A DNA stretch of 64,000 nucleotides from Cyathus striatus (Eukaryota > Basidiomycota > Agaricomycetes > Agaricales > Nidulariaceae), in NCBI GenBank assembly GCA_025738555.1, contig JAOVFP010000001.1, positions 4,650,001 through 4,714,000 on the forward strand, given 5' to 3'. Shown one piece after another: positions 1 to 11,445 of this stretch (within the stretch, counting starts at the first letter, position 1; the number at the start of each line of letters is the position of its first letter). The notes beneath the pieces are model-generated. The model was not told where the DNA came from, ran no database searches, and saw nothing but the letters and a program-made list of their open reading frames with translations. Made by a program: the position numbers and the translations under genes.

Positions 1-779
1 AGGCCTGTATCATAAGTAACATATACATCATAAATATATAAAAAGCAAGCTGTGCTCTGTTTATTATACCACCAATACTAATGCTAATGAAGAGCCTCAC
101 ACCAAGCCCAATGATTTAATAATAAGTACTAAGCAAACTATGGACATATCACCAACAAAAGCACTGCAGTTTAGCTACATCCTTATTGGCACTTGACCTA
201 TAACTTTCTACCAGCTACTGCATTTCACAAGTTCTCAGTACAAAGTATTGACTTGAACTTAATAACTAGCAATGCAGTAAGGTACATAAGCCCCATGTAT
301 TTACTCTCTTTCCAACCTCTTTCTCCACCTAATATCACTCTGATGGTATTCTCTGCAACTTGCTGATTAAGATATGGTGCTTACATGCAACAAATTATAG
401 TTTAGTTCAATCACTCATGCATCATGACTAATTATAAACCTTGCAAACTCAATGATTTGCACATAAATAGTGGCTTGTTCAAACAGCACTTATTGCTCAA
501 TTTATCAACTGTACACAGGCTAGAGAACTTGTGCCATAGATATGATCCTCACTGTATAAGTTTTGGAGCTTCACTATACTTAACTCATATACTCTATACA
601 CAGGATCGAAGGCCAAATATATCATTTCCAGTGCTAAATAAATTACACAGTATATTAGACCAAAGAACTAAGTACTAAATCAAAGTAGTAGATGCTAAAC
701 CAAAATCTGAAGCAAAGATCTAAGGGTCTTGCTGAAAGGCTGAAGTGGAATTCCAGAACTTTGATAAAGTCAAGTGTGG

Positions 780-1270
780 TTGTCCAGCTTTCCATAGATG
801 AGAGGCAAAGCACAAGCAGAGGAGAGGTGTGACATTAACAAGAGGGAGGGCACAACCAGGGGGGCACAGTGAGGGGGAGACACCATGTCAAGAGGGGAGT
901 GTAACAAGATGGGGGAGTGTAACAAGATGAGGATGGGCAACAAGATGGGAGGGGGGGCACAATGAAGGGGAGGTGCTATGTCAACAAGAGGCAGGTGCAC
1001 AATAGGATGAGAGTGAGGTGCCATGAGAGGGAGGGCACCACATCCATTTGACAAGCAGAGGGTGCAATGAGAGGGAAGGCACTGCATTGATGAGAGTGGA
1101 GGCACAATGAGGGGGAGCCATGAGAAGGGAGGTGCATTGAGGAGGAGCCACAAGAGGGAGAAGGGAGCGCACCATGTTGACAATAGGTGCTCCCACCCAT
1201 AGTTGACAATGAGAGCACAGGGTGAGAGCATGGGAAATATGGGAGTGGGAGGGGCAAGGCAGTGGGAAAT
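780..1270. repeat. Purine-rich degenerate tandem repeat
   Basis: The + strand is strongly purine-biased, made of GAGGG, GGGAGGG and AACAAGATG-type words repeated with poor periodicity of about 20-30 bp. The minus-strand open frames it creates (Pro/Leu/Ser/His-rich) are a by-product of the base bias and are not called as genes. Confidence 0.6.
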
Positions 1271-1939
1271 GTATATAGTAGATATGAAATTTGTAAATTA
1301 ATTGCAATAAATTCATTTATATTCATGATTTTTGTATGAATTTTCAAAAACAAAAAAAAACAAAAAAAACACTGTTTTATGATAATTTTGCTTCAAATAG
1401 GTATTCTAATAAATTTAATAATGGGTGGACTTACAGTAGTAAATATATAGTCTGTCAGAACTCCATTAGGACTCCACCAGGATAGCATTCATTCCACCTG
1501 GAGTCCATTTGGACTATCTGGAATATTTTGAGTCCACCCAGAGTCTGAACAGACTGGGGGGGGAGCATAAAGTACTGAGAATTTCAGATAGAGTCAGAAC
1601 CACCTGTAATAATTCCCCTCCAGAAGGGCCAAGGCTGCCACACCTAAACTGTAATCACCAGCTATAGCTGTACATCTGTTATAGTAAATGCCAGAAAATA
1701 GTGTCACAGCTACCAGGAGCAGCTCATTGCATAACATAATGCCTCAGCAGCATGCATAATGCTATAATTGTGAGCATAGAATTGTGACTGCCAGCATAAA
1801 GAGGTGTATGGCCCCATCAGTAAGAGTAGAGCATGAAGCTTAGCACCATAGTCAAAGGAAGCAGCACCAACTACCTTGTGTGGTGACACATCTGCATGAT
1901 ATATGTCAGTATATGACCATATAGTGAGCCCATAGCTAT

Positions 1940-2165
1940 AATCACAGACTTAATACTTTAGTTGCAGGCCTGATGCCTTAGTTGCAGGCATAAAGCCATA
2001 ACTGCAGGCATAATGCCATAAATGCTGGCATAACACTGTAAACTGCAGATGTAGAGCTCTGTAGAGCCATCACCACTGGTGTAATGCTGTAACTGCAGGC
2101 ATAAAGCTATAACCACAGGGATAAAGCCATAACTATAAGTATAGAACCCTAATTGCAGGTGTAAC
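1940..2165. repeat. Degenerate ~21-bp tandem repeat
   Basis: Successive copies of a unit near ATAACTGCAGGCATAATGCC, with substitutions, can be followed across the interval. Copies diverge by several bases each, so this is an old satellite-like array. No coding potential is evident. Confidence 0.65.
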
Positions 2166-3228
2166 AACTGTCAGCATAGACACCATGACTCAAGCTCATA
2201 GCCATGTCTGCCAGTGTGCCAGAACTACCACCACAGGTACACCACCATGACAGTGGGAAATGAGTGATGAGTACTGGCCATAACTCTTAACTGCCATATG
2301 ACTTAAAACTTGAAGCCATATACACAGAGAGTCATGGGAGATATGGTTATGGTGGTATGATAGGCAGCTGTATGGCATAGCATGTGGCTATAATGGCATG
2401 GTGTGTAGATATAATAGCAGGGTGTGATACTGTAATGGTATGGCATGCAGCATAATCATGTGGTGAAGACCTCAAGTTATCAAGTAGTTATGTGTAATGA
2501 TGAGGGTGAAGGGAATCAGTCAGAAAACTGCATTTTACTCCTAACATTGACATTACTAACCTAGTTGTTCCATTCCACATGCTACCTGCCCCCTTTTCAA
2601 TGACAGGTTCTATTGCATGCAGCTGGAATATTGTATGCTGTGTCATTACAATGTTAGACTGGATTGTTGAATGATAATTGCTGCATATGTTCTGGGATCG
2701 CATTGGATGTAACTGGCTTGGATTGTGTACTCCATGTTTGCATTGCTGTCATTGCTGGCTGTTCTGTTCTGTTAGTCTTTCCATGGGTTCTCATACCTCT
2801 GTTTCTCTGGTTTCTGCTTCTGTATGCCCATTCACTCTGCATTAGCTGTAACATCCAACTTGGCTTCTAAAGTCTCCATATTGTGTATAGTATATGTGTC
2901 TTTTGTGAGGTTTTCTTGCTTAAAATAACTGTAATAATTGCTACTTAGTAAGTCAGAAAGTGTCCAAGTGAAAGTATAAATGAAAGTTTTGATGAAACCT
3001 CTGTGCAAGCAGAGTTTTGAACCTTGGTCCTCACCATGCAGGACTGTTGCAGGATGGTGGTATGGGAAAAGAATGATTATGTGTCACCTTCCTGCTGGAG
3101 TTGAAGACTTTGATCTTTTTCTCAGTTCCCTCCAAGCAAGATTGGACAAATATGTGTGGTCTGTGGGAATATGTGTGGTGCATGGGAATACATGTGACAG
3201 ACATGATGTGCCAGAAGAATGTGACAAA

Positions 3229-3402
3229 TGTGAAGCATGGGAAGAATGTGAAGCATGGGAAGAATGTGAAGCATGGGAAGAATGTGAAGCATGGGAAGAA
3301 TGTGAAGCATGGGAAGAATGTGAAGCATGGGAAGAATGTGAAGCATGGGAAGAATGTGAAGCATGGGAAGAATGTGAAGCATGGGAAGAATGTGAAGTAT
3401 GA
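3229..3402. repeat. 18-bp minisatellite, about 9-10 copies
   Basis: The unit TGTGAAGCATGGGAAGAA is repeated almost perfectly. Because the unit is a multiple of three and carries no stop codon in several frames, it yields open frames on both strands (Cys-Glu-Ala-Trp-Glu-Glu on +, Phe/Pro/Cys-rich on -). Flanks grade into decayed TGTGACA-type copies at 3200-3225 and 3405-3450. I regard it as non-coding. Confidence 0.9.
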
Positions 3403-3479
3403 GAATATATGTGACAAGTTCGAGAAATGTGACATGTGTGACATATGTGATATTATCCAAAATAATATGCTATTGTAAT

Positions 3480-3720
3480 ATATAATGATCACTTATAATC
3501 ACCTATACATTCTTTAGTACTAGTAATAAGTGAATATGCACTTGAAACACTTAATAATCACCTATGATCACCATTACATTCATTAGTACCAGTAGTAAGT
3601 GAATATCCACCTGAAACACTACTGAAATACTGAAAGATCACTTAAGATCACCTATACATTCACTAGTAATCATACATCCATTACTACATATATAATAGTG
3701 GGTGATCATTAAAAAAATGC
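3480..3720. repeat. Two to three diverged ~70-bp repeats
   Basis: The series GATCACTTATAATCACC, a CATTCATTAGTA-like word, AGTAAGTGAATAT and CTGAAACACT recurs two to three times with changes. It lies just upstream of the RNase H relic and may belong to the same decayed element or to an insertion. Confidence 0.5.
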
Positions 3721-3783
3721 CTAGCTTATATGATCACTATGATCATAAAACCTAGGCATTTAATGAAAAAATTGGCTGACACC

Positions 3784-4012
3784 CCTCCATGGCCTGATCC
3801 AATCCAAGTCCCATGCTGAAGCCTCCTTCCTAGTATGCTCTGACAACAAGGGTGTCATGGCTGTTGTCAACTCTGGATGGTCACACAGCAGCAATACCAA
3901 TTGTGTCCTCAAGCAGATTTATAGCCTGCTGGCATGCATGGTGTCAGTTTAAGATAATAATTATCTAAGGTGGTCAGCAGGAAGTGACTTTGTTCATGCT
4001 TTGCACCTGAGT
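3784..4012 (+). pseudogene. RNase H domain relic of a DIRS-like retroelement
   Basis: Translation gives an S-D-N-K-G-V core, then a run ending in Q-I-Y-S-L-L-A, then a broken segment with S-A-G-S-D-F-V-H-A. This is the layout of the RNase H domain that follows reverse transcriptase in Agaricomycete DIRS-type elements (S-D-N-x-G-V, later I-x-x-L-L-A, then S-A-x-N-x-A-D). A stop interrupts the frame near 3950, and no reverse transcriptase was recognised upstream. The recombinase relic at 5390-6680 is on the same strand in the expected order (RNase H before recombinase). Confidence 0.6.
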
Positions 4013-4259
4013 GTTGGGGGATATTATTTGTAGATATTCTTCTTAACTCAAGAGGTTTGATGATGAACACAGATATATATTTAAGTGTAGAGGTGGGTAG
4101 GTAAGTTTAGAAGAGCAGGTGAATAGCAAGCACAACAACTAGGATTGTGGCAAGGGCTTGCAGGTGAAGGGTAGGCTGAAGGTATAGGTCACTATTATGG
4201 TGAAGGTTGAAGCAGAGTTGAGGTCCCTGATGATTTCTGCTCCTAACTTCACAGCTGGG

Positions 4260-4515
4260 GCACATATATAATTTACAAAGTTACAGTGCCTCACTATCTG
4301 AGTGGACACAAATATGGTATAATGATGGTTGCTATACAAGGTTACAGTGTCTCACTATCTGAGTGGACATAAATATGATGCTGCTGCTACTGTTACTTTA
4401 CAAAGATACAGTGCCTCACTATCTGAGTGAATACAAATATAATGCTGCTGCTGCTGCTGTTACTTTATGAAGATATGGTGCCTTACTATCTGAGTAGACA
4501 CAAATAATATAAATT
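4260..4515. repeat. Four tandem copies of a ~70-80-bp repeat with (CTG)n
   Basis: Each copy carries a variant of TTACAGTGCCTCACTATCTG followed by GAGTGGACACAAATAT; later copies also carry a short CTG/TGC trinucleotide run. Copies start near 4271, 4330, 4400 and 4467. It lies between the RNase H and recombinase relics, so it sits inside the disrupted element. Confidence 0.7.
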
Positions 4516-5389
4516 AGTTTCACACTTTACTGTTAATGCTTTATATGTGACTCTGACAATATGTGTACTGAGTAGAGGGGAAGTATATAGGTTATATTTA
4601 GTAGGTAAGGGTTGTGTGCTACAACTGCAAAGGGATACAAACAAATGTAAACTAGGTATAAGTTGTTAATTCTACAGGCCAAATCCTCCTCCTTATATAT
4701 CTTTTCCTTCCTGCTGACTAATCATATCTCACACCTACTTTCCCATTGTTCTCCAACTGAGGAAAGCATGAGTCATTCTTTTACTCCATTGTTCTCCAAG
4801 TAAGGAAGTATGAGTCATTCTTTTCTCTATTGTTCTCCAATTTAGAATGCATGAGTCAGCATCTTAAACAATGGGTATATTTAGCACAATGGATAAGCTA
4901 TTAATAGCTCTTGAGAACAATGGTGCTCTTTTATTTGTACCTGAAGGCTTCTTATTTTGTACAGGGTATAATTATTTGTACATATTAGTCTTGATGTAGT
5001 TGTTCATATAATAATGTTATTCTGATTAGTGCTGGACTAGTAGTATAACTAAGTATTTGTGTATGTTTTTCTTGATTAGTAATAGACTGGTAATGTAATT
5101 GTTCATTTGTATTTAATTGTTCTGATTAGTAATGAACTTTTAGTGTTTATGTATTGTGTAGCTTTATTTGTTAGTGTATTGATTAGTTGCTTGTATGTGA
5201 TTTATTCTGATTAATAGTGGAATAGTAGTGAGTATTAAGTATTGTTTGTTAAGGTATTATTAGGTGTTCCAAGTGCTTTCTTTTCTATCTTTGAGTGATT
5301 TAGCTGTATTCATGTCATTATGTGAAATCAACTTTCACCTGTGACAACAGGCCTCTCCCTGCATGCAGAATATGTACCCAGCTGAAACA

Positions 5390-6685
5390 ATGTCTCTGAC
5401 ACTCTCTCTTGGGGAGACATTCCAGCCTTTTTGGCTAGTTTTTCAGCAGCCCATGCTCACTCCCCCCTCCCTTTACCTTTGCACCTTTCCCTCCTACTGA
5501 TATCATTGTGATGCTTGCTATAGCTATGTGCCTCATACCTGCAGAAGACCACTCCCATTTCATTGTGAAACATGTTGCAGCACTCCAGCTCTTTCTTACC
5601 TTCACCACTCCAACCTCCCTGTCCATCATCGCAATGCATCTACCTCTGGTGTGGGGTCTCTACTCCCTCCCTGCCAGTCCTGCCAATTCCCATTCTCCTC
5701 CACACATGGTCAATTGTCATTGGTGTGTCTCTGGAGGATAGCACCAACTATGGTGCCAGCCTACATAAGTTTCATATGTTCTGTGATGTGGTCTCAGTAC
5801 CAGAAAAAGACCATCTTCCAGCTTCCTTCCCCCTTCTCCATTCCTTTGCACTGTGGTCTACCACTGATCCAGACCCAGCAGATGCACATTTTGTGGATGG
5901 AATGACATTTGAGACAGTATCAGTACCCACAGTGCAAAAATACCTGGCCTAAAGCTGGTCACCCCCTCTCTCAGAAGGTGATTGAGAACATCTTGAGTTC
6001 TCTCTCTGTGGCATAGTCAAGTTACAGGGTACAACATGCCACCACCCACCACATCCTCCAATCACATTGCCAATGTTACACATCCTGCAAGCATCCCTTA
6101 CTCTAACTAACTTCTTTGATGCATACATCTGAACAATGTGCACATCAGCCTTTTTTGGCCTTCTCCATTTTGGTGAAGTATCTGTACCCTCACAAGCTGC
6201 CTACTCTGAACAATGCTACCTTTCACACAATGCCTGTTCTCATCTGGATGATGACAATGGGTGCCCCTTTGTGTGCCTCCTGCTCCTATGTACCAAGACA
6301 ACTGCACCAGGAGAATCTCAAGAAGTTATCTTAGTGGCACAGGAAGGTGTCTGCCCCCTCCTCACACTCTGCAACCCCACCCTGGCCCCACCAGCAGATG
6401 GGCATGACCCACTATTTTCATGGCATAATCACCTTGGCCAGTGCCACCCCATGCTCAAAGCAGCAGCACTCATGCACATCAATAGTATTCTGACCCATGC
6501 TGGCTGGGGCAATGCCTTCAGTCACTTATTTTGCATTGGTGGTGTCTCCCTCTACCTGGCTAAAGGTGTCACACCTGAAATTGTCTGCTTTCATGGCTGA
6601 TGGTGCTCCCTTACATATGAAGCATATATCCATGCCTTTGAACAGATTGCATCTCAACACATTGTAAACCAAACATTGGTTGGGT
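5390..6685 (+). pseudogene. Tyrosine recombinase relic (DIRS/Crypton-like)
   Basis: Fragments in shifting frames resemble a fungal transposon tyrosine recombinase. They include an N-terminal core-binding-like part (about 5550-5950), a central F-F-G-L-L-H-F-G-E-V stretch (about 6155) that matches the usual F-W-G-L-x-R-x-G-E-F, a T-K-T-T segment (about 6295), C-P-L-L-T-L (about 6355), and a catalytic-box-like F-C-I-G-G-V-S-L-Y-L-A-K-G-V followed by E-I-V-C-F-H-G-W (about 6530-6600), like H-S-F-R-I-G-G-T plus G-R-W. Internal stops and frame changes show it is dead. The conserved HxxR is already damaged (H-L-F-C). Called by pattern only. Confidence 0.65.
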
Positions 6686-8349
6686 AGTGCTGCACTTCAG
6701 TGCCATGGTCTTATGGTTTTACTTGGGTAAGCAGCACCTCCTTTGCATCCTGAGTCAGAACCTGACCCATACCACCCAACCTACTTAGCTATCAGTGATC
6801 ACCTGGCAGCATAACAAGTGTGAGACCACAGTGGAAGTACATGCAGATAACACATGGATCACCACACCTTTTACATACATATTATACATGTTTGCACAGT
6901 AGAAGCACAGTAGACACATGTACTAGGTTAGGCAGTAGATACATGAGGTTTTGGCATGGACATTACTATAAATATGATTATTTTAATTATCTTTTCTTTA
7001 CTCTTGTGCTAGTTTATTCCAGACTAGAATAAGAATCATTCTTTCTTTGACTTTGAGTGTTTGAGTTCAACTTCAAGACATTTTGTCTAGTCTGTTACTA
7101 ACAACTGTAATAATCAAATCAGTTTGTCAGTCACACATCACATGCCCTTTTGATGAAATGAAATTTGGTGCTTGTCATGTGTCACATTCAAAAATGACAA
7201 GGGTTCAAATGGTCATGCAAAATAGCAGGTTCAAAAAATTTCCTACCAGGCTCAAACTTGTAATTTTGGGCTTAAATTCACCTAATTTTTTTTTTTTTGC
7301 TAGTCCAATTAGTGAAAGTGATGAAAAATCTTGGTGTGTCACACAAGATCTACCAAAGTGATGAAAGGATTTGATGGTTCAGTGTGTCACACACCCAGAG
7401 GGGTGATGAATTGATCTAAATAGAAAGAGAGAAGGCCTGAGAAAGTGGATATAAATAGGACCATAGGAATGCACTTGGAGGGAAACCCCGGTCATGTTTT
7501 ACAATATTTGTTTTAATCAAAATTTGGAAATGGCTGAAAGGAGATATTAAATTTACTAAGCAAATGACTAAGCATGCCACAATGGCTATTTGATGGCTGC
7601 ACCTATGGTCAGAGGTCTGCTACTGCCACTTCCCTTCCATTTCCTTTCCTTCTCTTCCCCCCATTGAATATAATGACTAAAATAATGGTGTATATATTTT
7701 CATGAATAATATGGGCACTATAATAATTAAATTTCGCATTTCTGTGACTATTGTAGTATAAATTATAGTGTATTTGTTAGAGATTCAGCTGTTGTGATAT
7801 TTTGTTATATGTGGTTATAATGTGCTGGAATGTGTTACCCCTTGGAATGAATAGGACAATTAAAGATGTATATTTATATAGATAAAAATATGTGATGATA
7901 ATCAGTAAAATGAAATTTATTGGATGGGTGTTGGAGTAATTTAGAGTACATTTGGTAAGATTTTCAGTGTAGAATAAGTGTGTAATTGATGGATACATGA
8001 ATGTATATCAAAAATAAATTAGAATGATTTTGGGAATACTAAGAGAATTAGAGAGTGGGTATGTGTAGAATACATAATTAGATATTGTGAATTGATATTT
8101 GAAATTTTGGAGTAGAAGAGTTGATATATATGTAGTGTAAGTAGTATGGATTAATTGATGTGTAAATATTGATGGGTATTAGAATTTAGATAGGTAAAAA
8201 GAGAAAATGGGATGTAAGGTGTATAATATATGTGTGTAATTGATGAGGGTATTCAGAGAGATAGATTGATAATGTAATTTATGTGTAAATGGTGATGGGT
8301 GAGATATGATAATGTATAATATTGAATATACATATATTTCTTACAGGTA

Positions 8350-8441
8350 AAGCAGGGGGGTGTAGATATAAACTACACAGGTGTAGATATAAACTACACA
8401 GGTGTAGATATAAACTACACAGGTGTAGATATAAAATACAT
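8350..8441. repeat. 21-bp palindromic tandem repeat, ~4 copies
   Basis: Three near-perfect copies and one worn copy of GTGTAGATATAAACTACACAG. Each unit is itself a small dyad: GTGTAG, a 7-nt loop, CTACAC. It lies inside the TIR element and immediately precedes the G-rich hairpin block. Confidence 0.85.
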
Positions 8442-8460
8442 GGGTAGATATATACCTCAT

Positions 8461-8592
8461 GGGTTAGCAGGGGGTTTGGGGGGTGCAACCCCCCAAGAAG
8501 AAAAAAGTGGGGGTCTGGGGGCACAGCCCCTCAGCCAAAAGAACTGCGATGAAGAAGCAGGGGGTCTGGGGGGCGCAGCCCCACAGCAAGCT
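8461..8592. repeat. Three G-rich hairpin units
   Basis: Three related units with a left arm GGGGGTCTGGGGGG or close variant, a short GCGCA/GTGCAA centre, and a right arm GCCCC/CCCCCC lie near 8466, 8508 and 8557. Each can fold into a stem of C against G. They are far richer in GC than the surrounding relic DNA. Confidence 0.75.
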
Positions 8593-9899
8593 GTCATCTG
8601 TGTGGAGTGGAGGAGGGAGCTGACAGGCTCCCGTACCTGTAGCAGAGCATGGGTGTAAAGCTTGTTTGATTATTACAGTAACTGTATTTATAGTACTGTA
8701 CCATTACAATCAACTGTTCAGTCACTTGTCACACAGGGCCATGAACTTGAATGGAACCCAGATTTGTCACACATCACAACCAAGTCTGAACAGAGGTACA
8801 AGAAGCTTGGTCAAATTTTGTGAGTGCTTGCTTCGCTCGCAAGCCTAAATTTGAACAGGATTGGGTTTTGTCACACATCACACAGGTCATTGAACACAAG
8901 GTTCAACTGAACATGGCCGTCATGCAAAAATCTCATGAACAGTTGGTCATAATGGTACAGTAATGTCCTTAAGGGAATTGCATGTAACTATTACCTAACC
9001 TACTAAGCATGTCTACTGTGCTTCTACTGTGCATACATGTGTACTACATATGTAAAGAGCATGGACAGACTGCAACTGTGCACACAGTCTTGATGATAAA
9101 GGCACAGCTGAGTGATATGCATGGTGTCCACATTGTAAGTCATGTGACAGTTAGATAAGATAATGGAAAAGAGATCCTAACAGCCCAATCCAAACCCTTC
9201 ATCATTCACATTTATGATTGAACACTGGCAGAAGGCAGAGTGCAGTCTGCAGATGGAGATTGCTTATTATGAAGCCAAAGTTGAGCAGTTGATTTAATGC
9301 TTTGTAAATTACCATTCAATTCAGTAGTATTAGTACTTAAGTTGTTTCATATGATCATGCATTGATACCTGATGACACCTTGATGTCAAAAGTATCAGAG
9401 CTCTCAGCTGTCTGACAAAATTGTCTAACACTGTCAAAAACATCACTGCTCCTAATACCCTCCACTGTCCAATTCTGAAGGATCCACATAATATCTGTGA
9501 TATGGTGAGGTAGACTTTGCTGAGCCTAGAAAGGAATTTGAAACTGTCCTGAAGCAAAAGCTCTTAGCAAAGCTAAATGACTGACTTTTAGAGAAGGTAT
9601 TATTATCATGATCAATCATCAGCATATACTCAACAAATCAGAAGAAATATGTATGGAGGACAGAAGAAAGAAAACTAAAAACAAGCAAGACGAGATATGA
9701 GTGAAAAGAAAATGACGTCACAGGTTTACACTGTGTGTATGCATGCCAACAAAGACAGCAGAAGAGAAGGGGAGAAGAAAGCGGCGGAGTATTCCGACAA
9801 ATGATATCCAGTAAGTGGATCCAAGAGTCCATCAAAAATTCCAATATCTCCAAATCGTGTCCCAGTCCCCGTCTCCTCCTTGCTTAACCCACGTCACGC

Positions 9900-11135
9900 T
9901 TAAAGCACAACACAATGATGCCCCTTCTTCCCACCCTTACTCCTGCTCAACAAAGCCGCACGTGTAGCATACTGGAATACCTCACGTACGCCTTCGCCTG
10001 TTTTGGCGGAACATTCAAGATAGTGCCGGGCACCAATCTTCTGTGCAACTGCCATGCCCTGTAAGGAAAGGTCAGTTATGTGAAACGAGAGTAAGAAAAA
10101 AAGGCAAGGGAATGAAGGAGGAAGTAACATAAGAGGGGTGTAAATGATAAAAGAACCAGAAGCTTCGGGCTGGAACCAAGTAAGAATCGATATTTCCTTT
10201 CTCAACAAGAGGTAACAAAACAAGACCACAGAGTGATGGTGTCGTCACTCTTCTTCACGACCACCAGTAGCACCGCCACCGTCATGTCTAGCGCTCCAAG
10301 CAGAATAGAGTAGAAAGAAAGCTCACCTCCTCAGGCGTTACAGGTCTTTGACTGGTCTTCCTAAGCTCCTCGATGACGCGGGGGTCGCGACGGAGATCTT
10401 TCTTGCACCCGACGAGGATGATGGGGAGCCCAGCGCAGAAGTGCATTACCTCTGCGATCCACTGCGGGCATTGTTAATAAATATTTGAAAGGGAGGTAAG
10501 GAATAAGAGAGGGAGGGGGGAGGAAAGATGCCTCTTTCTCCTACTCCCATCTTCGGAGGCGACGACTAGTCGCCACCGAACGAAAACTAAGAAAACAAAG
10601 CAAGAAACCGTACCTTCTCCTGCACGTTATCCAACGAATCAGGTGAGTCCACCGCAAAGCAGATAAGAATAACATGAGAGTCAGGGTATGAAAGGGGGCG
10701 GAGACGGTCGTAGTCTTCTTGGCCGGCTGTATCCCACAACGCCAGCTCGACATGTTTACCATCGACCTCTACGTCGGCGACGTAGTTCTCAAATACTGTG
10801 GGGACATATACCTACGAGCGAGCGTAAGTGTCGGTGCAAACAGATCGAGGGAACAGAAGAAGAGGGGGAAGAGGGGAAGAAGGAAACAAGGAGTGAGGGG
10901 GAGGGGGAGGAAGGAAGAGGAAGATAAGGGGAAGGGGGCTCACTTCAGGAAAAGTGCCCTTGGAGAAGACAATCAACAAGCAGGTCTAAATAGCAGTCGC
11001 CGTCAGTAAGAACGCCCAAAGCAAGAAAGAACCAGAACAGCCCATCTCCAAGGTCCTGCTGCGCTGTTCCACACATACCTTTCCACAAGCACCATCCCCA
11101 ACGATGACGAGCTTTCTCCTAATCTCCGTAGACAT
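9900..11135 (-). CDS. rho1: Rho1-type small GTPase
   Basis: Five exons: 11135-11079, 10985-10944, 10811-10614, 10461-10327 and 10058-9900, giving 196 residues, the normal Rho1 size. Visible motifs: P-loop G-D-G-A-C-G-K at residues 12-18, effector loop with V-P-T-V-F-E-N, switch II W-D-T-A-G-Q-E, a G-C-K-K-D-L variant of the base-recognition NKxD box, and E-C-S-A-K. The end is a basic stretch plus C-V-V-L, a CAAX box whose final Leu predicts geranylgeranylation and membrane attachment. Rho1 controls beta-glucan synthase, the cell-integrity pathway and actin in fungi. It is divergent from YIF1 with about 310 bp between the start codons. Confidence 0.95.
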
Positions 11136-11445
11136 TCTTATGAACTAATATAAAGCAAACGCAAAAGAAAGCAGAAAGAGAGAGGGCGGTGAGCTAAGGA
11201 GGGGACGTAGGCACGGTAGGGGGTCTGGGTTGGGTTCAGGAAATGACTAGCAACGTATCATACCACCCACAAACAACCCAGCTTAGTCAGCCACTAAATT
11301 TAAAGCGGAGCTTAAATGTATGCCGCGTGCATTGTATTTGCAGCTATTTGTTTCCAAAGCTGTCGCCACGCGCTTAACCACGACACGTCCGTCGTCCATC
11401 CACCGCTCAACGTTGAACAGAACATCGAGCTCGTTATCATCCGCC
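11136..11445. promoter_or_regulatory. Shared divergent promoter, rho1 / YIF1
   Basis: These 310 bp separate the two start codons and must hold both promoters. The rho1-proximal part is purine-rich on the + strand (11150-11230). No specific element was recognised. Confidence 0.45.

Larger units (their letters stand above)
6868..9056. mobile_element. ~2.2-kb element with ~110-bp terminal inverted repeats
   Basis: The sequence at about 6868-6985 is repeated in inverted orientation at about 8943-9056. Both carry the block TGCACAGTAGAAGCACAGTA followed by GACA, then AGGTTAGG, TACATG and GACATTACT in the same order. Inside, variants of GTCACACATCACA recur near both ends (about 7128, 7176, 7338, 7383, 8722, 8768, 8869), as sub-terminal repeats of DNA transposons often do. 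No transposase frame is visible, so it would be non-autonomous. Target-site duplications could not be fixed by eye. Confidence 0.6.
1..9650. mobile_element. CpG-depleted, AT-rich transposon-relic island
   Basis: The whole stretch is AT-rich and nearly lacks CG dinucleotides (I saw only about a dozen by eye in 9 kb), while CG is common from about 9.7 kb on. It holds no intact gene: open frames are short and of low complexity. Recognisable pieces (a DIRS-like relic, a TIR element, minisatellites) are listed separately. Loss of CpG with many TG/CA is the expected footprint of cytosine methylation followed by deamination in silenced repeats; that cause is inference. The right border lies between a relic at about 9.6 kb and the rho1 3' region. 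Confidence 0.8.

Noticed and set aside
770..1353. Minus-strand frames rich in Pro, Leu, Ser and His
   Set aside because: They arise from purine-biased tandem repeats and show no family motifs or splicing.
2980..3492. Overlapping open frames of 112-153 codons on both strands around the 18-bp repeat
   Set aside because: They owe their length to a stop-free minisatellite unit and have no flanking coding structure.
9330..9557. Minus-strand 75-codon frame next to rho1
   Set aside because: It lies in the CpG-poor relic zone, matches nothing known and has no plausible splice links.
11316..11445. In-frame upstream start for YIF1 at 11316
   Set aside because: It would add an unlikely leader in what looks like 5' UTR; a single missing C explains the data better.
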